Shown one piece after another: positions 11,801 to 52,723 of a DNA stretch of 64,000 nt. The translations under genes and the position numbers were made by a program. The notes beneath the pieces are model-generated. The model saw only the letters and a list, made by a program, of their open reading frames with translations. It made no database searches and was not told where the DNA came from. This DNA is from Pogona vitticeps (Eukaryota > Chordata > Lepidosauria > Squamata > Agamidae): the NCBI RefSeq assembly GCF_051106095.1, contig NC_135786.1, positions 210,747,501 to 210,811,500 of the forward strand. The letters are read 5' to 3'. Every line of letters starts with the position of its first letter. Within the stretch, counting starts at the first letter, position 1.

Positions 11801-14800
11801 GGACTGCAGAATACATGGGAAGTCATATGGATGATTTCCTCCCGTTTCTGACCAACCCAAATACAGGAGATTTGTACAGTCGAGGTAGATAAATAACTTC
11901 CATCATTACTGATATACTTCTTACAAATGATGTCATCTGTTGTTACAGAGATAATTGCTGTTGAGGCCATTTCAGTTATATCATGTGGATGGGTCTTGTA
12001 CATCTCATCTTATTGTTGAAAATCTGGACAACACTGCTGTGCGTGTTATTCAAAATGAAGCCTCGATATTTGGCGGAATGCCTCCTCCCACCAAGGTCTA
12101 CCCGGATCACCCGCGTGAGTCAGGAGGTGAGGCTGAGGAGCCTGATGCCGAGAGAGGCCCGGAAGGAGAAGACACGAAACCGGGCCTTCTCAGCGGTGGC
12201 TCCTCGCCTCTGGAACAATCTCCCTCCGGCGATTCGTGCGGCCCCCAATCGTGGGCACTTTTAAAACCCAATTAAAAACATGGCTGTTTATTCAGGCCTT
12301 CCCTCCAGCCAACTCTTGATTTTTTCTTACTTTTCCTTTTTATTTTTACTGCTGTTCTTGTTTGATTATTATGTATTTGTCTATGTTTTATTATTTGATT
12401 TTATATTTGGAAGCCGCCTAGAGTGGTCCGGTGGGCCAGATAGGCGGGGTATAAATTAAATTAAATTAAATAAATAAATAAATAAATAAATTTACTGGAT
12501 ATTATTTCCTATGTAAGTGGGTACAGTTATGCAGCTGGTTATTGTGAAGAATAGCTTATTTACCAATCATAACTATAAAGCTCTAAACGGCTTGGGATCA
12601 AGCTGTCTAAAAGACTGCATCTCCCACTATGAGCCTGCCCAGGCATTAAGATTATCAGGAGAGGCATTTATCTTGGTTCCACCGCCTTCACAGTCGTGCT
12701 TGGTGGGGACATGGGAGAAGGCCTTCTCTATTCTTGCTCCCAGATGCTGTAATTGCCTCCCACTGGAAGCCAGGCTCGCCCCATATTTGTTTTCCTTCCA
12801 CAAGCAGGCAAAGACCTTTCTCTGCAGACAGGCTTTTCCTTAATGACTGGCACTCTGAGAGGGATTTTTTCAAATTGGATTGTTGTGCTCTGTTGTTTTT
12901 AAATGTGTTTTTAGTATTTTTATTTACCATTTTTAATATGATACTTAGCTCTTTTTAAATATTTGTATACTTACTGTTTTTAGCTTTTAAATATTGTCCT
13001 AATGATGTAACATGTCTTGGGTCCTTTTAAGGAGAAAGGGTGGGGTAAAAACAAACAAACAAACAAATACCAGGTTGCAACTGAAAACACAACATTTAAG
13101 GTTATCTGAACAATTGACTTCTTTAGTGGTTTTCTTCCATTATATCTCTTTCGGGAAATATTAAAATACAGAATCACTGAACAGCCTAGGAAAAGCATGC
13201 TTTTTATATAATGAACTGATTGTTGTTAAATCTATCAGTTCTTTTTCTTGTCTTTCTTTATGTTATATTATCTAATCTTGTCCTTTGCTTCTGTATCTGT
13301 TTCCTGTGACCCACACAACTGTCTTCTCCTTTGTCTCATGTTTTACTCTGAAAATGGCTGTTGTTTTTCTGACTTTAGTTTCCATTGCAGACTTTCTTTC
13401 TGAAGCAGACTTGTTTATTTTCCAACATTAGAATTCAATAAGTTAAATTAACATCATTTTCTTTTTCAGATGAATTTGAAAAATACTGTTATGACATAGC
13501 AAACACAGCTGCCTGGGGTGGGCAGTTAGAAGTAAGTATACCACATCATACTTTTCTGATGTCTTAGTAATGCTTGGTATTTAATGAGAGTGGTATCCAA
13601 CTGTAAGTATAATGGATTTCTCCTCCAACTATGTGCCCTTAAATCACCTCCCTGTACGAGGTACCCCTTCTTAGCAGGATCATTGAGTCTAGCCCCTGTC
13701 AAGGAGGCACAGTGGAGAATCAGACTCCCAACCTCTGCTCCTCAGAGGTCTATGTTGGATCAATAGGAGTTGATTATTTCCCATGGCTCGCTGTGTGCCA
13801 TTATTTCACTAGGTCGTGTAATATCTGCATATCCAAACCCAGTTGAATGTGCAATAGGGCAATAGGGCATTTTGGGGTCTGTCGTGCACTGTTGCCTACT
13901 TTTGAAAATTGGAGAATTTGTTACCTCTGGCTTGCTCAGGTGCAGGTGCTGTTCCACTTTTTGTCTCTGAATCTAGGCTTCAGTCTTTTCCTTTTTTTAA
14001 AAAAGTATTTTTGTTCTTTTGCTATAATCCACATATGAAGTAAAGTGAGGTGAAATAAAGAAATTTTTAAAACTTTCAAAAACATGCAATTTTGTTTTAC
14101 AGCTAAGAGCTCTGTCACACATCTTACAAATGCCTATTGAAATTGTTCAGATGGATTCACCTTCTATTATTGTTGGTGAAGAATACAATGGGAAGCCACT
14201 AACACTTGTGTAAGTAGACACTTGTAAGGGCAAAAAGGAGTGTTTATGTTTGAAGAACGTTTTGTAAGTGACTGATATTTACAGATATTTCTTGAATTAG
14301 ATGTGTAAGAGCATCATTTTGGCACAGTAATGGAAAGATGCTAAATGTTGATTATTTATTTAAAATATTTTTAAATATTTGGATTTACATTTTTTAAAAT
14401 ATTTAGATTTAATTTTATGTAGATTACATGCAAGAGTATAAGAGCTCTTCTGGATTGGAAAAAAGGACTATCCAGCATTTTTGTACAAACAATAGTGAAA
14501 CGTACATTTCTGGAAAGCTCATAAACAGGATACAAGTGCAGCAGCACCTTCCTACTTATGTTCTCCAGCAACTTGTTTTAGAGTGAGGTGGGGAAACGTC
14601 TTTTACCTGAAGAGTTGAATTCAGTTACAACGTCATTCTGGAAAAGCACATTCCAGTTGTTAACGAAACCAAAGGGGGAAAAGGAATACTCAGAAGTACC
14701 TCCATATTTTAGCTGAAACTCTTATTGCCAGTTAAAGGAAAGTTGGGAAAGGTACTGCAAATGATGGAAGATTAAACAAAAGCTGGACTGGGAAGCCATC

Positions 14801-15741
14801 AAATGATGGTATCATTGAGAAGTGGGTGAGACCATGGTCATTCTTATTTTTTTTTTACTTTAATTGGAAGGCCTGTTGTAAAAAGATTCAAAGTAGTATG
14901 AAAACATTCAAATTGGTGTGAAAAATAATTGATAGCATTGAGTATCGTATGTTATAAAATCAGTTATTTACAATCTTAACAGAAAAACAGGTTCAAATGA
15001 TTTTTAAGTTAAATGGAAACTGAAAGTAGATTCAGTATTTTTGTTTGACATTTGAGTGTGTAGCCTGATGGTGTTGCACACACAATAAAAACTGCTTTGC
15101 TGGTTAATCTTGAGGTCAAACCATAAAGGGTTGGAATTACCCCTTCCTTGGACCAAGATGTTGCCCTTTGCTTTGCTGAGAAACATACCCAGATGTTTAG
15201 AAACTACCATTGAGCTCATACATGGTTTGTTTCGATCCTTATCTTTACTTCTTTGTAAAAACACAAAGCGGAATAGGTTAGTAATTGACCCCCACACACT
15301 GTTTTTTAAAACAATCACCCATGAATACATTTTTTATTTTTTGGTAGATGTTGAGGTCAAGTTAACACAAAGAGTATAGTGGGGGGAGTTTAAGAAAGAG
15401 GATTTGCAATTTTGGATCCTTTGTGTTTACTGGGAAATAGTGGAGTTTTTATGACAGCTACTGAGTTTTCTCTCCTTGAAATATTATGTGTAACATTAAG
15501 TCCTCATATTCAAATAATTTCCCATAATAAGCAGTGACATAGTTTCTGACTGTTATTAAGATTCATATCTCACTCTTTCTCATTAAGTGTCTAATACAGT
15601 CTTTTTTAAAATGGAAGTATTTTTAAAGTTTCTGTAAAATCTGCTTTTGCTTCTAGGTATATGAGACATGCCTATGGATTAGGAGAACATTATAATTCTG
15701 TAAAACCACTGCTGGATAGGAGTACAGAAAATGAAAGCTAG
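5736..15741 (+). CDS. OTUD6B: OTUD6B, OTU-domain deubiquitinase 6B (whole coding span, 7 exons)
   Basis: This encodes a 314-residue cysteine protease of the OTU deubiquitinase family, which removes ubiquitin from proteins; the mammalian orthologue is linked to translation and proteasome function. Exons are 5736-5865, 7095-7249, 8598-8690, 11572-11884, 13470-13531, 14103-14209 and 15657-15741. All introns are GT-AG and the 945-nt frame is unbroken. Residues about 30-140 are a charged, Lys/Glu-rich coiled-coil region. The OTU domain follows: '[14 protein letters not shown]' places catalytic Asp176 and Cys179, and 'LGEHYNSV' places catalytic His298. Residues from about 130 onward match my memory of the mammalian protein closely. 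Against the roughly 293-residue human form, the extra length is mostly in the N-terminal exon. The ATG is chosen for its Kozak context inside the GC island. LRRC69 follows on the same strand about 4.2 kb after the stop, as in other vertebrates. Confidence 0.96.
6690..7005 (+). mobile_element. LINE 3'-end remnant (L2/CR1-like) in OTUD6B intron 1
   Basis: The sequence 'aaagacctttctcttcaagg' and the closing 'gtaagctgccttgggtcct' followed by 'ataataaataaag' match the 3' end of an L2-like LINE family. A better-kept relative lies at 12560-13070 and antisense copies at 62840-63460. It is heavily mutated and non-functional. Confidence 0.5.
7095..7249 (+). CDS. OTUD6B: OTUD6B coding exon 2
   Basis: Acceptor 'ttctacag' and donor 'aaag|tatgtg' read as AAA|gtatgt; 155 nt, entering in phase 1 and leaving in phase 0. 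It encodes residues 44-95, with '[19 protein letters not shown]' being diagnostic. Confidence 0.94.
7520..7600 (-). mobile_element. LINE tail with (TTTA)n, antisense
   Basis: A run of ATTT repeats is followed by 'tttttaccccgcccctctag', which is the reverse of a LINE-2-type 3' end ('gaggggcggggtaaaaa' plus an AAAT tail). Only the terminal part is present. The rest of this intron 2 stretch to 8597 holds nothing I recognise. Confidence 0.5.
8598..8690 (+). CDS. OTUD6B: OTUD6B coding exon 3
   Basis: Acceptor 'catttag', donor 'cgg|gtaaga', 93 nt in phase 0, residues 96-126. The exon ends 'VSKAQKRR', which joins to 'DKKAALEKE' of exon 4 as in other vertebrates. A MITE sits 15 bp into the following intron. 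Confidence 0.93.
8705..8952. mobile_element. Short MITE next to OTUD6B exon 3 donor
   Basis: The imperfect terminal inverted repeats are 'ccatgtttccccgaaaa' and 'ttttcagggaaacaggg', with TA on each side (8703-8704, 8953-8954). The interior alternates 'gggcttattttca'-type blocks. It encodes nothing. The left end begins 15 bp after the exon 3 coding end. Confidence 0.6.
9885..11480 (-). mobile_element. Old RTE-type LINE fragment in OTUD6B intron 3
   Basis: The reverse strand carries decayed RTE reverse-transcriptase and 3' sequence. On the + strand, landmarks are 'ttatggtgaccctatgaatg', 'aactctcctccagtacc'-like text and 'ttccagtttgtgggccattg'. These match a squamate RTE family related to BovB. 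A younger BovB end interrupts it at about 10087-10320. Many stops; not functional. Confidence 0.55.
10087..10320 (-). mobile_element. BovB LINE 3' end nested in an older RTE copy
   Basis: The + strand reads 'ttgtttagtcgttaagccgt' then 'ccaactcttcgtgaccccca', the exact reverse of the BovB 3' end. RTE sequence of the older copy is found on both sides. The right boundary is approximate. Confidence 0.7.
11572..11884 (+). CDS. OTUD6B: OTUD6B coding exon 4
   Basis: Acceptor 'ttcaaacag', donor 'cgag|gtagat', 313 nt. This exon holds the end of the coiled coil and the start of the OTU domain, with catalytic Asp176 and Cys179 in '[10 protein letters not shown]', and then '[14 protein letters not shown]'. 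Reading past the donor gives an early stop, so the open frame seen here is longer than the exon by only a few codons. Confidence 0.95.
12045..12495 (+). mobile_element. L2-type LINE 3' end in OTUD6B intron 4
   Basis: The translation contains '[20 protein letters not shown]', the characteristic C-terminal block of L2-like ORF2. It is followed by 'ggccagataggcggggtata' and an AAAT/AATT tail. It is truncated at its 5' end and starts 160 bp after exon 4. An antisense relative lies at 22113-22790. Confidence 0.75.
12560..13070 (+). mobile_element. Second L2-like LINE 3' end in OTUD6B intron 4
   Basis: The decayed ORF2 end shows 'YKALNGLG', then '[10 protein letters not shown]'. The 3' end reads 'catgtcttgggtccttttaa', with a CAAA repeat tail at 13050-13068. 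It differs from the 12045 copy in sequence, so it belongs to another subfamily. Confidence 0.6.
13470..13531 (+). CDS. OTUD6B: OTUD6B coding exon 5
   Basis: Acceptor 'ctttttcag', donor 'gaa|gtaagt', 62 nt. It encodes '[20 protein letters not shown]', a highly conserved OTU segment, with an aspartate completed across the exon 4-5 junction. It is too short to stand out as an open frame. Confidence 0.95.
14103..14209 (+). CDS. OTUD6B: OTUD6B coding exon 6
   Basis: Acceptor 'gttttacag', donor 'cttgt|gtaagt', 107 nt. It encodes '[16 protein letters not shown]' and '[14 protein letters not shown]', the beta strands before the catalytic His. The donor two bases into the Val codon keeps the frame into exon 7. 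Confidence 0.94.
14210..15656. other. OTUD6B: OTUD6B intron 6, nothing recognised
   Basis: AT-rich intron without recognisable mobile elements or exons. Open frames on both strands here show no similarity I recognise and lie between two constitutive exons. Confidence 0.4.
15657..15741 (+). CDS. OTUD6B: OTUD6B coding exon 7 with stop
   Basis: Acceptor 'gcttctag', 85 nt ending in TAG at 15739-15741. It encodes '[18 protein letters not shown]', with catalytic His298, and a short variable C-terminus ending 'STENES'. Confidence 0.95.
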
Positions 15742-15813
15742 CAGACATCAGAAGACATTGGGAGATCAGTGCATCTTTGCACTTTACGCTACTTGTCTTT
15801 GGATGAGTTTTCA

Positions 15814-15819
15814 AATAAA
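15814..15819 (+). terminator. OTUD6B: Possible proximal polyadenylation signal of OTUD6B
   Basis: AATAAA hexamer 73 bp after the stop codon. Use is not shown; a second hexamer lies 143 bp further on. Confidence 0.4.
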
Positions 15820-15956
15820 CTAATCCTGCTCAGATCTTTCACAAGCTAGACAAGGTTGGAGATAAATTATGTTTGAAGTCTCTTGTAAGCACTATGGAAT
15901 TTAATTTAAATTGTGTTTTTAAAAATATCCCCTGAAGTATTTGCAGTGTAATTCAT

Positions 15957-15962
15957 AATAAA
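15957..15962 (+). terminator. OTUD6B: Polyadenylation signal of OTUD6B
   Basis: AATAAA hexamer about 215 bp after the stop. It is followed within 20-30 bp by a GT/T-rich stretch ('tgttttgtttgcattg'), the usual downstream element. Cleavage would fall near 15975-15990. Confidence 0.6.
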
Positions 15963-16024
15963 TTTATGTGTTACAAAAATGTTTTGTTTGCATTGTATCT
16001 TCTAATTTAGGGGCAGAATTAGAG

Positions 16025-16245
16025 GTCTGTGAAGGAAAGGAGGAGGAAAGTGAGCTGTCCTCACTCAGAGATACGAAAAGAGGAAGAGGGAATCGTAGAG
16101 GGAAAGTTGACTGGGGTGAAAGAGATATTGATGGGGGAAAAGGAAAAGACAGAGAAGGAGAAGGGAAGAACAGAGATCTGTCTAGTGGAGGAACGAAAAA
16201 AAGGAAAAGGGGAGGAGCTGAAAATGTCAGTGTGGGAAGAAGGTA
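16025..16245 (+). repeat. Purine-rich tract
   Basis: About 220 bp with very strong G/A bias on the + strand (runs such as 'ggaaaggaggaggaaag' and 'agaaggagaagggaagaac'). Interruptions by pyrimidines are scattered. It lies just downstream of the OTUD6B poly(A) site. The tract makes misleading open frames rich in Glu, Lys and Gly. Confidence 0.6.
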
Positions 16246-16249
16246 TAAA

Positions 16250-16386
16250 GCAGTGGTCCCCAACCTTGGGCCTCCAGATGTTCTTGGACTACAACTCCCA
16301 GAAGCCTTCACCACCACCTCTGCTGGCCAGGATTTCTGGGAGTTGAAGTCCAAGAACATCTGGAGGCCCAAGGTTGGGGACCACTG
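16250..16386. mobile_element. 137-bp palindromic hAT-like MITE
   Basis: It starts 'cagtggtccccaaccttggg' and ends 'ccaaggttggggaccactg', nearly perfect inverses that continue inward through 'ctacaactcccagaa'. A perfect 8-bp target duplication ('gtataaag') flanks it at 16242-16249 and 16387-16394, diagnostic of hAT transposition. No coding capacity. A decayed relative is at 38045-38166. Confidence 0.85.
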
Positions 16387-16394
16387 GTATAAAG

Positions 16395-17149
16395 GATCAG
16401 GGGGAAAGGAGATCTGTAAATAGGTTCGAGGATGAAGGAACAAGAAAGAGGAGAAAAATAAGAAAGGATTAGATTTAACCTACGAGAAAACACACAGACT
16501 TTTGAAGTACTTCCCTAACCTGAAGGTCGGTGGGTTGTTGCTGGATCCAGAGGTAAAGAAGGAAGGAGGTACAGCGTATTGGACTCAGGAATGGACAGTG
16601 ATTGTTTTCCCGCAGAGACAAGGACATGGAAAAAAGGTGATCAGGCGGGAGCAGACATACTTCAAACCACCGAAAGAGGGGGACTGGGCTCGACACCCAC
16701 GTTGTGGCACCATTTGCACAGTGAGGAGTGCCCCTCTACGGAGTCGCACAGATTGAGAACATTTTGGACTGGCACCCCAGTGAGTTAACCTAATCTTCAG
16801 GAAGAATCAACCTCATCAGGTTACGGACCTTTGCCAGATCTCTCTTGTTTTGATCAGATTGAAATAGTTGTTGAATCACTGAAAGTTAATAAAGTTGGAG
16901 TTGCAAATGTTATGAATAAGTCTCAGTCTTCATTTCCTGCCAAAACCGAGGAACTGCGACAACTTTCAAATGAACCCAATCACAAGGTCCTTATTCCCCA
17001 GCTCCATTGCATTTTATTTCTTATGAACAGCGTCCATTAAATACATAGTTGCAAGTAGAAAATGAAAGAATGTTTATTCACTGAAAGAACAATATATTAT
17101 CAGACAATATATTATCAGCAATACATTATCAGCAAAAAAGAGGCATAAT
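16395..17149. other. Intergenic, nothing recognised
   Basis: At 16831-17040 the + strand keeps a 69-codon frame of ordinary composition that I could not match to a protein family. At 17085-17140 there are three imperfect repeats of 'aatatattatcag'. It may be the 5' part of the Penelope-like element that follows. Confidence 0.3.
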
Positions 17150-18110
17150 CAAAACATTGGTAGACCGTGCAAATTGGAACTGTGAAGCTCAGTTTCTCAG
17201 CACTGAACTCAACCAGCTGAATTGGGCCCTACAGGCAAATGGCTACTCCAAAAATGAAATCACAAGAGCCATCAAACCAAGAAAACAACACCGAACTGAA
17301 GAAGAAAAACAGCCACCCACAAATAAAGTATTTCTGCCATACATCAAAGGGGTCACAGACCGCACGGGGAAACTTTTGAAAAAACACAACCTACAAACAG
17401 TATTCAAGCCCACCACAAAAATACAACAAATATCAGCAAAGGACAGAAGGGACCCCCTCACCACTGCAGGAGTATACTGGATACCCTGCAGTTGTGGACA
17501 GGTGTATATTGGAATAACAAAACGAAGCATCCGCACCAGAATCAAAGAACATGAGAGACACTGCAGACTAAAACAACCAAAAAATCAGCAGTAGCTGAAC
17601 ATGCCCTAAAACAAGCTGGACATGAAATTCTATTTCAAAACACCGAAATACTGGACAACACCAGCAATCATTATGTCAGACTGCACAGGGAAGCCATTGA
17701 AATCCACAAGCACCAGCAGAACTTCAACAAAAAAGAGGAACATTTGAAACAACAAAACTTGGCTCCCAGCTCTCAAAAATGCAGCGTGCAAAAAGTCAAC
17801 GAACTCTACCCAGCCACAAGGACCAGGGATCACTACACACAAAAGACGAGCTAATGACACCCATCAACCACAGTGACAGATAATCTCTCCTTATCACAAC
17901 AAGACACCCACAACAAGACACACTAATCACCTATCTACAGAAAAAGACAAAAGCCCATCTCACAGCCATAAATACTCCACTCCCAAGCCAACTACACCAG
18001 AGCACAGAGTCCTCTGAAGATGCCGACCACAGAGACTGGCGTAACATTAGGAAGAACAACCTTCAGAACACAGCCAAAGAGCCCGAAAAACCCACAACAA
18101 CCATATTATC
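17150..18110 (+). mobile_element. Penelope-like retroelement fragment with GIY-YIG endonuclease remnant
   Basis: The + strand keeps a 3'-terminal coding remnant with 'VYWIPCSCGQVYIGITKRS' and 'RIKEHERHC', the signature of the GIY-YIG endonuclease in Penelope-like elements. The tail of the protein continues in decayed form to about 17850, ending near 'THYTQKTS'-like text. The reverse-transcriptase part is absent, so the copy is 5'-truncated. It is a broken remnant with several disruptions. Confidence 0.75.
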
Positions 18111-18720
18111 AGACAGTTGTAGTGATTTCAGGGGCTTTATGATACTTCTTGGGATCAACGGTCCTAACCGTTGTGACCTTTAACCTTTTTTTCTGAAATC
18201 ACAGCAGTTCTCTCCTGACTGCTGGTGAAAAGTATCAGATTCAGAGATTAAAAAACTACTGACTCTGATCGTAGAAGCCCAGGGAACTGACTTTCATGAA
18301 ATCAGAAACGGTTCCATATAACATTGTCTAGCACTAGCTCTCCAAAGTTTCAGAAGGAAGTGGCTTTTCTTCTGTCTTGGAATGGAATGTGGGATCTGCT
18401 GCCTATAAAATATGGTGTCATAAACCTACAATCATTCTCTTTTGAATAGACCTTCTTAAAAGCTTGCTTTATTTCTCCTTTGTGTTTAATAGGATGTTGC
18501 TTCTTTCTGTGGCTAGTGTGTAAATGATCTGCTGGTCTGTGTCACCCAAATAGAACCTGAAAGTTATTAGGAGTTGTTTGGTTGCAACCTCTCCCCTTCT
18601 GTTTTGCTTAACACAAAGATAGTGGGAAGGGGACCATGAGCTTTGAAGGAAAATCATACTTCCTGGAAACCTCTGAATGTATGAGTCTCCTTTAAAATAC
18701 ATCATGTACCTCCCCCAATG

Positions 18721-19061
18721 GTGGCGCTGTGGGCTAAACCACAGAAGCCTGTGCTGCAGGGTCAGAAGACCAAGCAGTCGTAAGATCGAATCCACGCGAC
18801 GGAGTGAGCCCCCGTCACTTGTCCCAGCCCCCGCCAACCTAGCGGTTTGAAAGCATGCAAATGCGAGTAGATTAATAGGGACCACCTCGGTGGGAAGGTA
18901 ACAGCGTTCCATGTCTAAGTCGCACTGGCCATGTGACCACGGAAGATTGTCTTCGGACAAAACGCTGGCTCTATGGCTTGGAAACGGGGATGAGCACCAC
19001 CCCCTAGAGTCGAACACGACTGGACAAAAATTGTCAAGGGGAACCTTTACCTTTACCTTTT
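18721..19061 (+). mobile_element. Sauria SINE, copy 2
   Basis: Same order of tRNA-like head ('ggcgctgtgggctaaaccac'), body ('ccaacctagcggtttgaaag') and BovB-like tail with a CCTTTA repeat. It is flanked by a 14-bp duplication with one mismatch ('tacctcccccaatg' at 18707-18720, 'tacctcccccagtg' at 19062-19075). Its antisense strand happens to be open and makes a misleading 256-codon frame. Confidence 0.88.
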
Positions 19062-19639
19062 TACCTCCCCCAGTGCCTTGTTTCAAGCAAAAGAACTGTT
19101 TCAAAACATTTTCACTGCTGAATTTTAGCTCAGGGACATCACTTTTGTTAACGGGCTGCAAAACGGGTAGGAGCCTGTGTGTTATCCACCCTGTTTTATA
19201 ATATGTGGCAGGGCCTTTCCCAATCCAACCTAAAGACAAAGACTGAAACTCTATACTCAGCTACTGATTTTTGGCCCTTCTCACGAGTTCGGGTTAGATT
19301 CTTAACAGCTATGGTTTGCAAAAGGAAGGAGATTTACATAAAGTGAATTTTCAGTGAAAACGAGCTCCTCCCCCCCCCCCCCAATATCAACTTTATCCAT
19401 TTGGAAACTTCGGATCTTTCTGTGAAATCGTATTTAAGACCTACTGGCGAGCAAGCAATTGTTGCCTTCTGGTTCTTGTTGGATTTCGGTGCCCACAATC
19501 CCCAAGCTGATAGGACTGATAGGAATTGTAGCCCAGTTAAGATCTTGACGGCCCCAGTTGCCTGCCCTCTTATTGGACCGTTTAACGCTGTCCAAAAACT
19601 GCAACGAAACTCAATGATTTCTCCTCCTTTCTATGCCCT

Positions 19640-19896
19640 TCGTTCATCACCTGACACTACGCCTCCCCCCCCCTTCAGTTATATCGCAGCATTCCCTACT
19701 CCCGTGAGCTGCGTCCTTCCTCTCGGCCTCCGTAATTTAGAACGGTTGCCGTGGCCACCGAGCGTTCTTCCGGCCCCCGCAGGAGGCCGTGCGTTGCTGT
19801 TTCCATGACGACGGGAAGAGCGAGCCTGTTTACCTCCCTCGTTGCTATGGGCGCCGTAGTTAGGCAGCGCTCCTGGCCGGGGGACGGAAGGGGGAA
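19640..19896 (+). promoter_or_regulatory. LRRC69: GC-rich promoter and 5' UTR of LRRC69
   Basis: GC and CpG content rise from about 19640 and stay high through exon 1 (to about 20120). No clear TATA box. The sequence before the ATG is 'aagggggaaatgg', giving purines at -3 and G at +4. The transcription start is not resolved. Confidence 0.55.
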
Positions 19897-50847
<30,951 letters not shown>

Positions 50848-52342
50848 ACCAAACAATGAATTGCAAGTCTTGACTAGATTGTAACTATTGTGGCATTCTT
50901 GAGAACTTACACTGAACTTAACATTTGGTGCTACATCAATATGCAGTTTAAAATTCATGGTTATGTTGGAGCAGTGGTTTCAAAGAAGTGATCTAGTGGT
51001 GGGCAGGAATTATTCCCTACAGCTGTGCAGGGCTAGTGGTTTGTTTTGGCAGCCCTGACTCTGCTTCTGAAAACGATGACTCGAGTAATGGCATTGTTTA
51101 ACAGTGAGGTAAAGTTTTATAATGTAAACTCTTAATTAACCTGGGTTACTGTGGTTTCTTTGGCTGCTATGTTATTATAGCCCTTATACCCTAATATGAA
51201 ATTCTGATAAGTGTCCCCCCCGAAAAACTCTAGGGTCAGAACTTAAAAGTGCACAAATATCTGGTGATTATGTAGTGCTTGATTTCCACTATAAATCCTG
51301 TTTTCGATGAGTTTATAACTTGGCTTTAACATTTGGCATGCAGAATTTTAAACACAAGAGAAAATGTGTTCCAGTGTTTGAAAAAGAAAACGAACAAGAG
51401 AAAAAGAAAAATGGCAGATATAAAGAAAAACAAGGGGTCTTGTGGTACCTTAAAGAATAACCCATTTTTTGGTATCAACTCTTGTGTTCTATAGCCCACT
51501 TCAGTATATCTTTGTTCTTAGAAAAAAGCTTTGTGTGATGGCAAATCTTGGGAATCAGATGGAAGTTAAATGGGATGTTTATGTGCTGATTGTTCAGTTT
51601 TTGTTATCAAACTTTCCCTTCTTTTTAATTCCTGTGACTGTTTTAAATGTTTCTGTGCTGTAATAATTCCTTACAATTTATAACCTGTGCTCTCATCTCA
51701 GTGTTACTCATGTAATCTCCTATAGCTAATTACAGCTACAGAAAACAGAAGTGTTGCTTGAATGTGTTCCTAAATGCAAGCATGCAGTTAACTTCAGTGT
51801 TTACATGTAGAGACTGAGCAAGTTGTAAACTAAATGGAGACTTATTTCAATTTAGAATAATAAATAGAACCACATGCTTGCCTACACTGCAGGCATTTTA
51901 TATTCAGTATGGCTCCATTTAAATTTAAGAACTTTTCAGAAATGTTCTATATATGAAACCATATATCAACAACAGTATAGATTGGTACATATATTGTACC
52001 ATTTTAGACCATACAAAGTATTGGACATAACAGAGTTGTAATTACTCCCTTCACAAAATTTACAGATTTAACTCTGAAAATATGGGGCACAAGCCACAGA
52101 TATACAAATGCAGTTGTCTGTACTGAGGGGAATGGGCAAGGGGCTCAGCACAAGGTTTGTTGCTTATTCTGTTCTGGAAGAGAAAAAGTTCACTAAAAGA
52201 AGAGAATACAGATGTAATTGTGCCACTAACTTACAGGACATTTAAAAAGTGCTTTTACCAGTTCCACACCCACAGTGAGTTTCCATGACTGATTCCAGCC
52301 TTAGGCCTCTTGAGTCCTAGTCTATCATTCTGTCTACTACAT
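50848..52342 (+). other. LRRC69: LRRC69 3' UTR and downstream DNA
   Basis: No exon recognised. Part of this must be the 3' UTR, whose end is not certain. At 51425-51490 the text 'ggggtcttgtggtaccttaa' resembles the tail of a dispersed reptile repeat ('tcttgtggcaccttaaagac'). Confidence 0.4.
51859..51864 (+). terminator. LRRC69: Candidate polyadenylation signal of LRRC69
   Basis: AATAAA about 1.0 kb after the stop, followed by no obvious GT-rich element. No nearer exact hexamer was noticed. Assignment is tentative. Confidence 0.3.
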
Positions 52343-52715
52343 CAGATGTCATCAACCCCTGGTCCGCAGCCCAGTGTCAATCCGTGGCCTGAGCCGGACC
52401 GGGCCATGGAGACAGACCTCCCGCCCCCCGCACACACTCCCCTCCCCACAGCTGCTTTGTGCGTGTGTGCCACCGCCAGCATGAGCGCTCCCCCACCGAG
52501 TGCGGGTGCGCGGGCAGGCGGGTGTGCAGGTGCTCCTGCGCATGCGCGAAGGAGTGGGTGAGTGCTCACACTGGCGCTGGTGGGCACGTGCGCTCCCCAC
52601 TCCTTCGCGAATGTGCCCAAGAGCGTGCACCAGCACCCGCGTGAGCACTGGGTGGTGCCCTGCCTTCCTCAGAGGCTTAGCCGCTCTGCGGTCCCAGAAA
52701 AGTTGGGGACCGCTG
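52343..52715. mobile_element. 373-bp CpG-rich hAT-like element
   Basis: It runs from 'cagatgtcatcaacccctgg' to 'aaagttggggaccgctg', with target duplications 'tactacat' (52335-52342) and 'cactacat' (52716-52723), 7 of 8 alike. The interior is rich in GCGC and GTGC. The block 'gagacagacctcc' is shared with copies at 61609 and, inverted, 59483. Confidence 0.72.
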
Positions 52716-52723
52716 CACTACAT

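Noticed and set aside
15964-16443. Overlapping frames of 150-159 codons downstream of OTUD6B
   Set aside because: They reflect a purine-rich tract plus a palindromic MITE. No conservation or splice evidence.
18469-19239. A 256-codon open frame on the reverse strand, one of the longest in the window
   Set aside because: It runs antisense through a Sauria SINE and its flanks, has no protein-family similarity I recognise, and no splice or promoter context.
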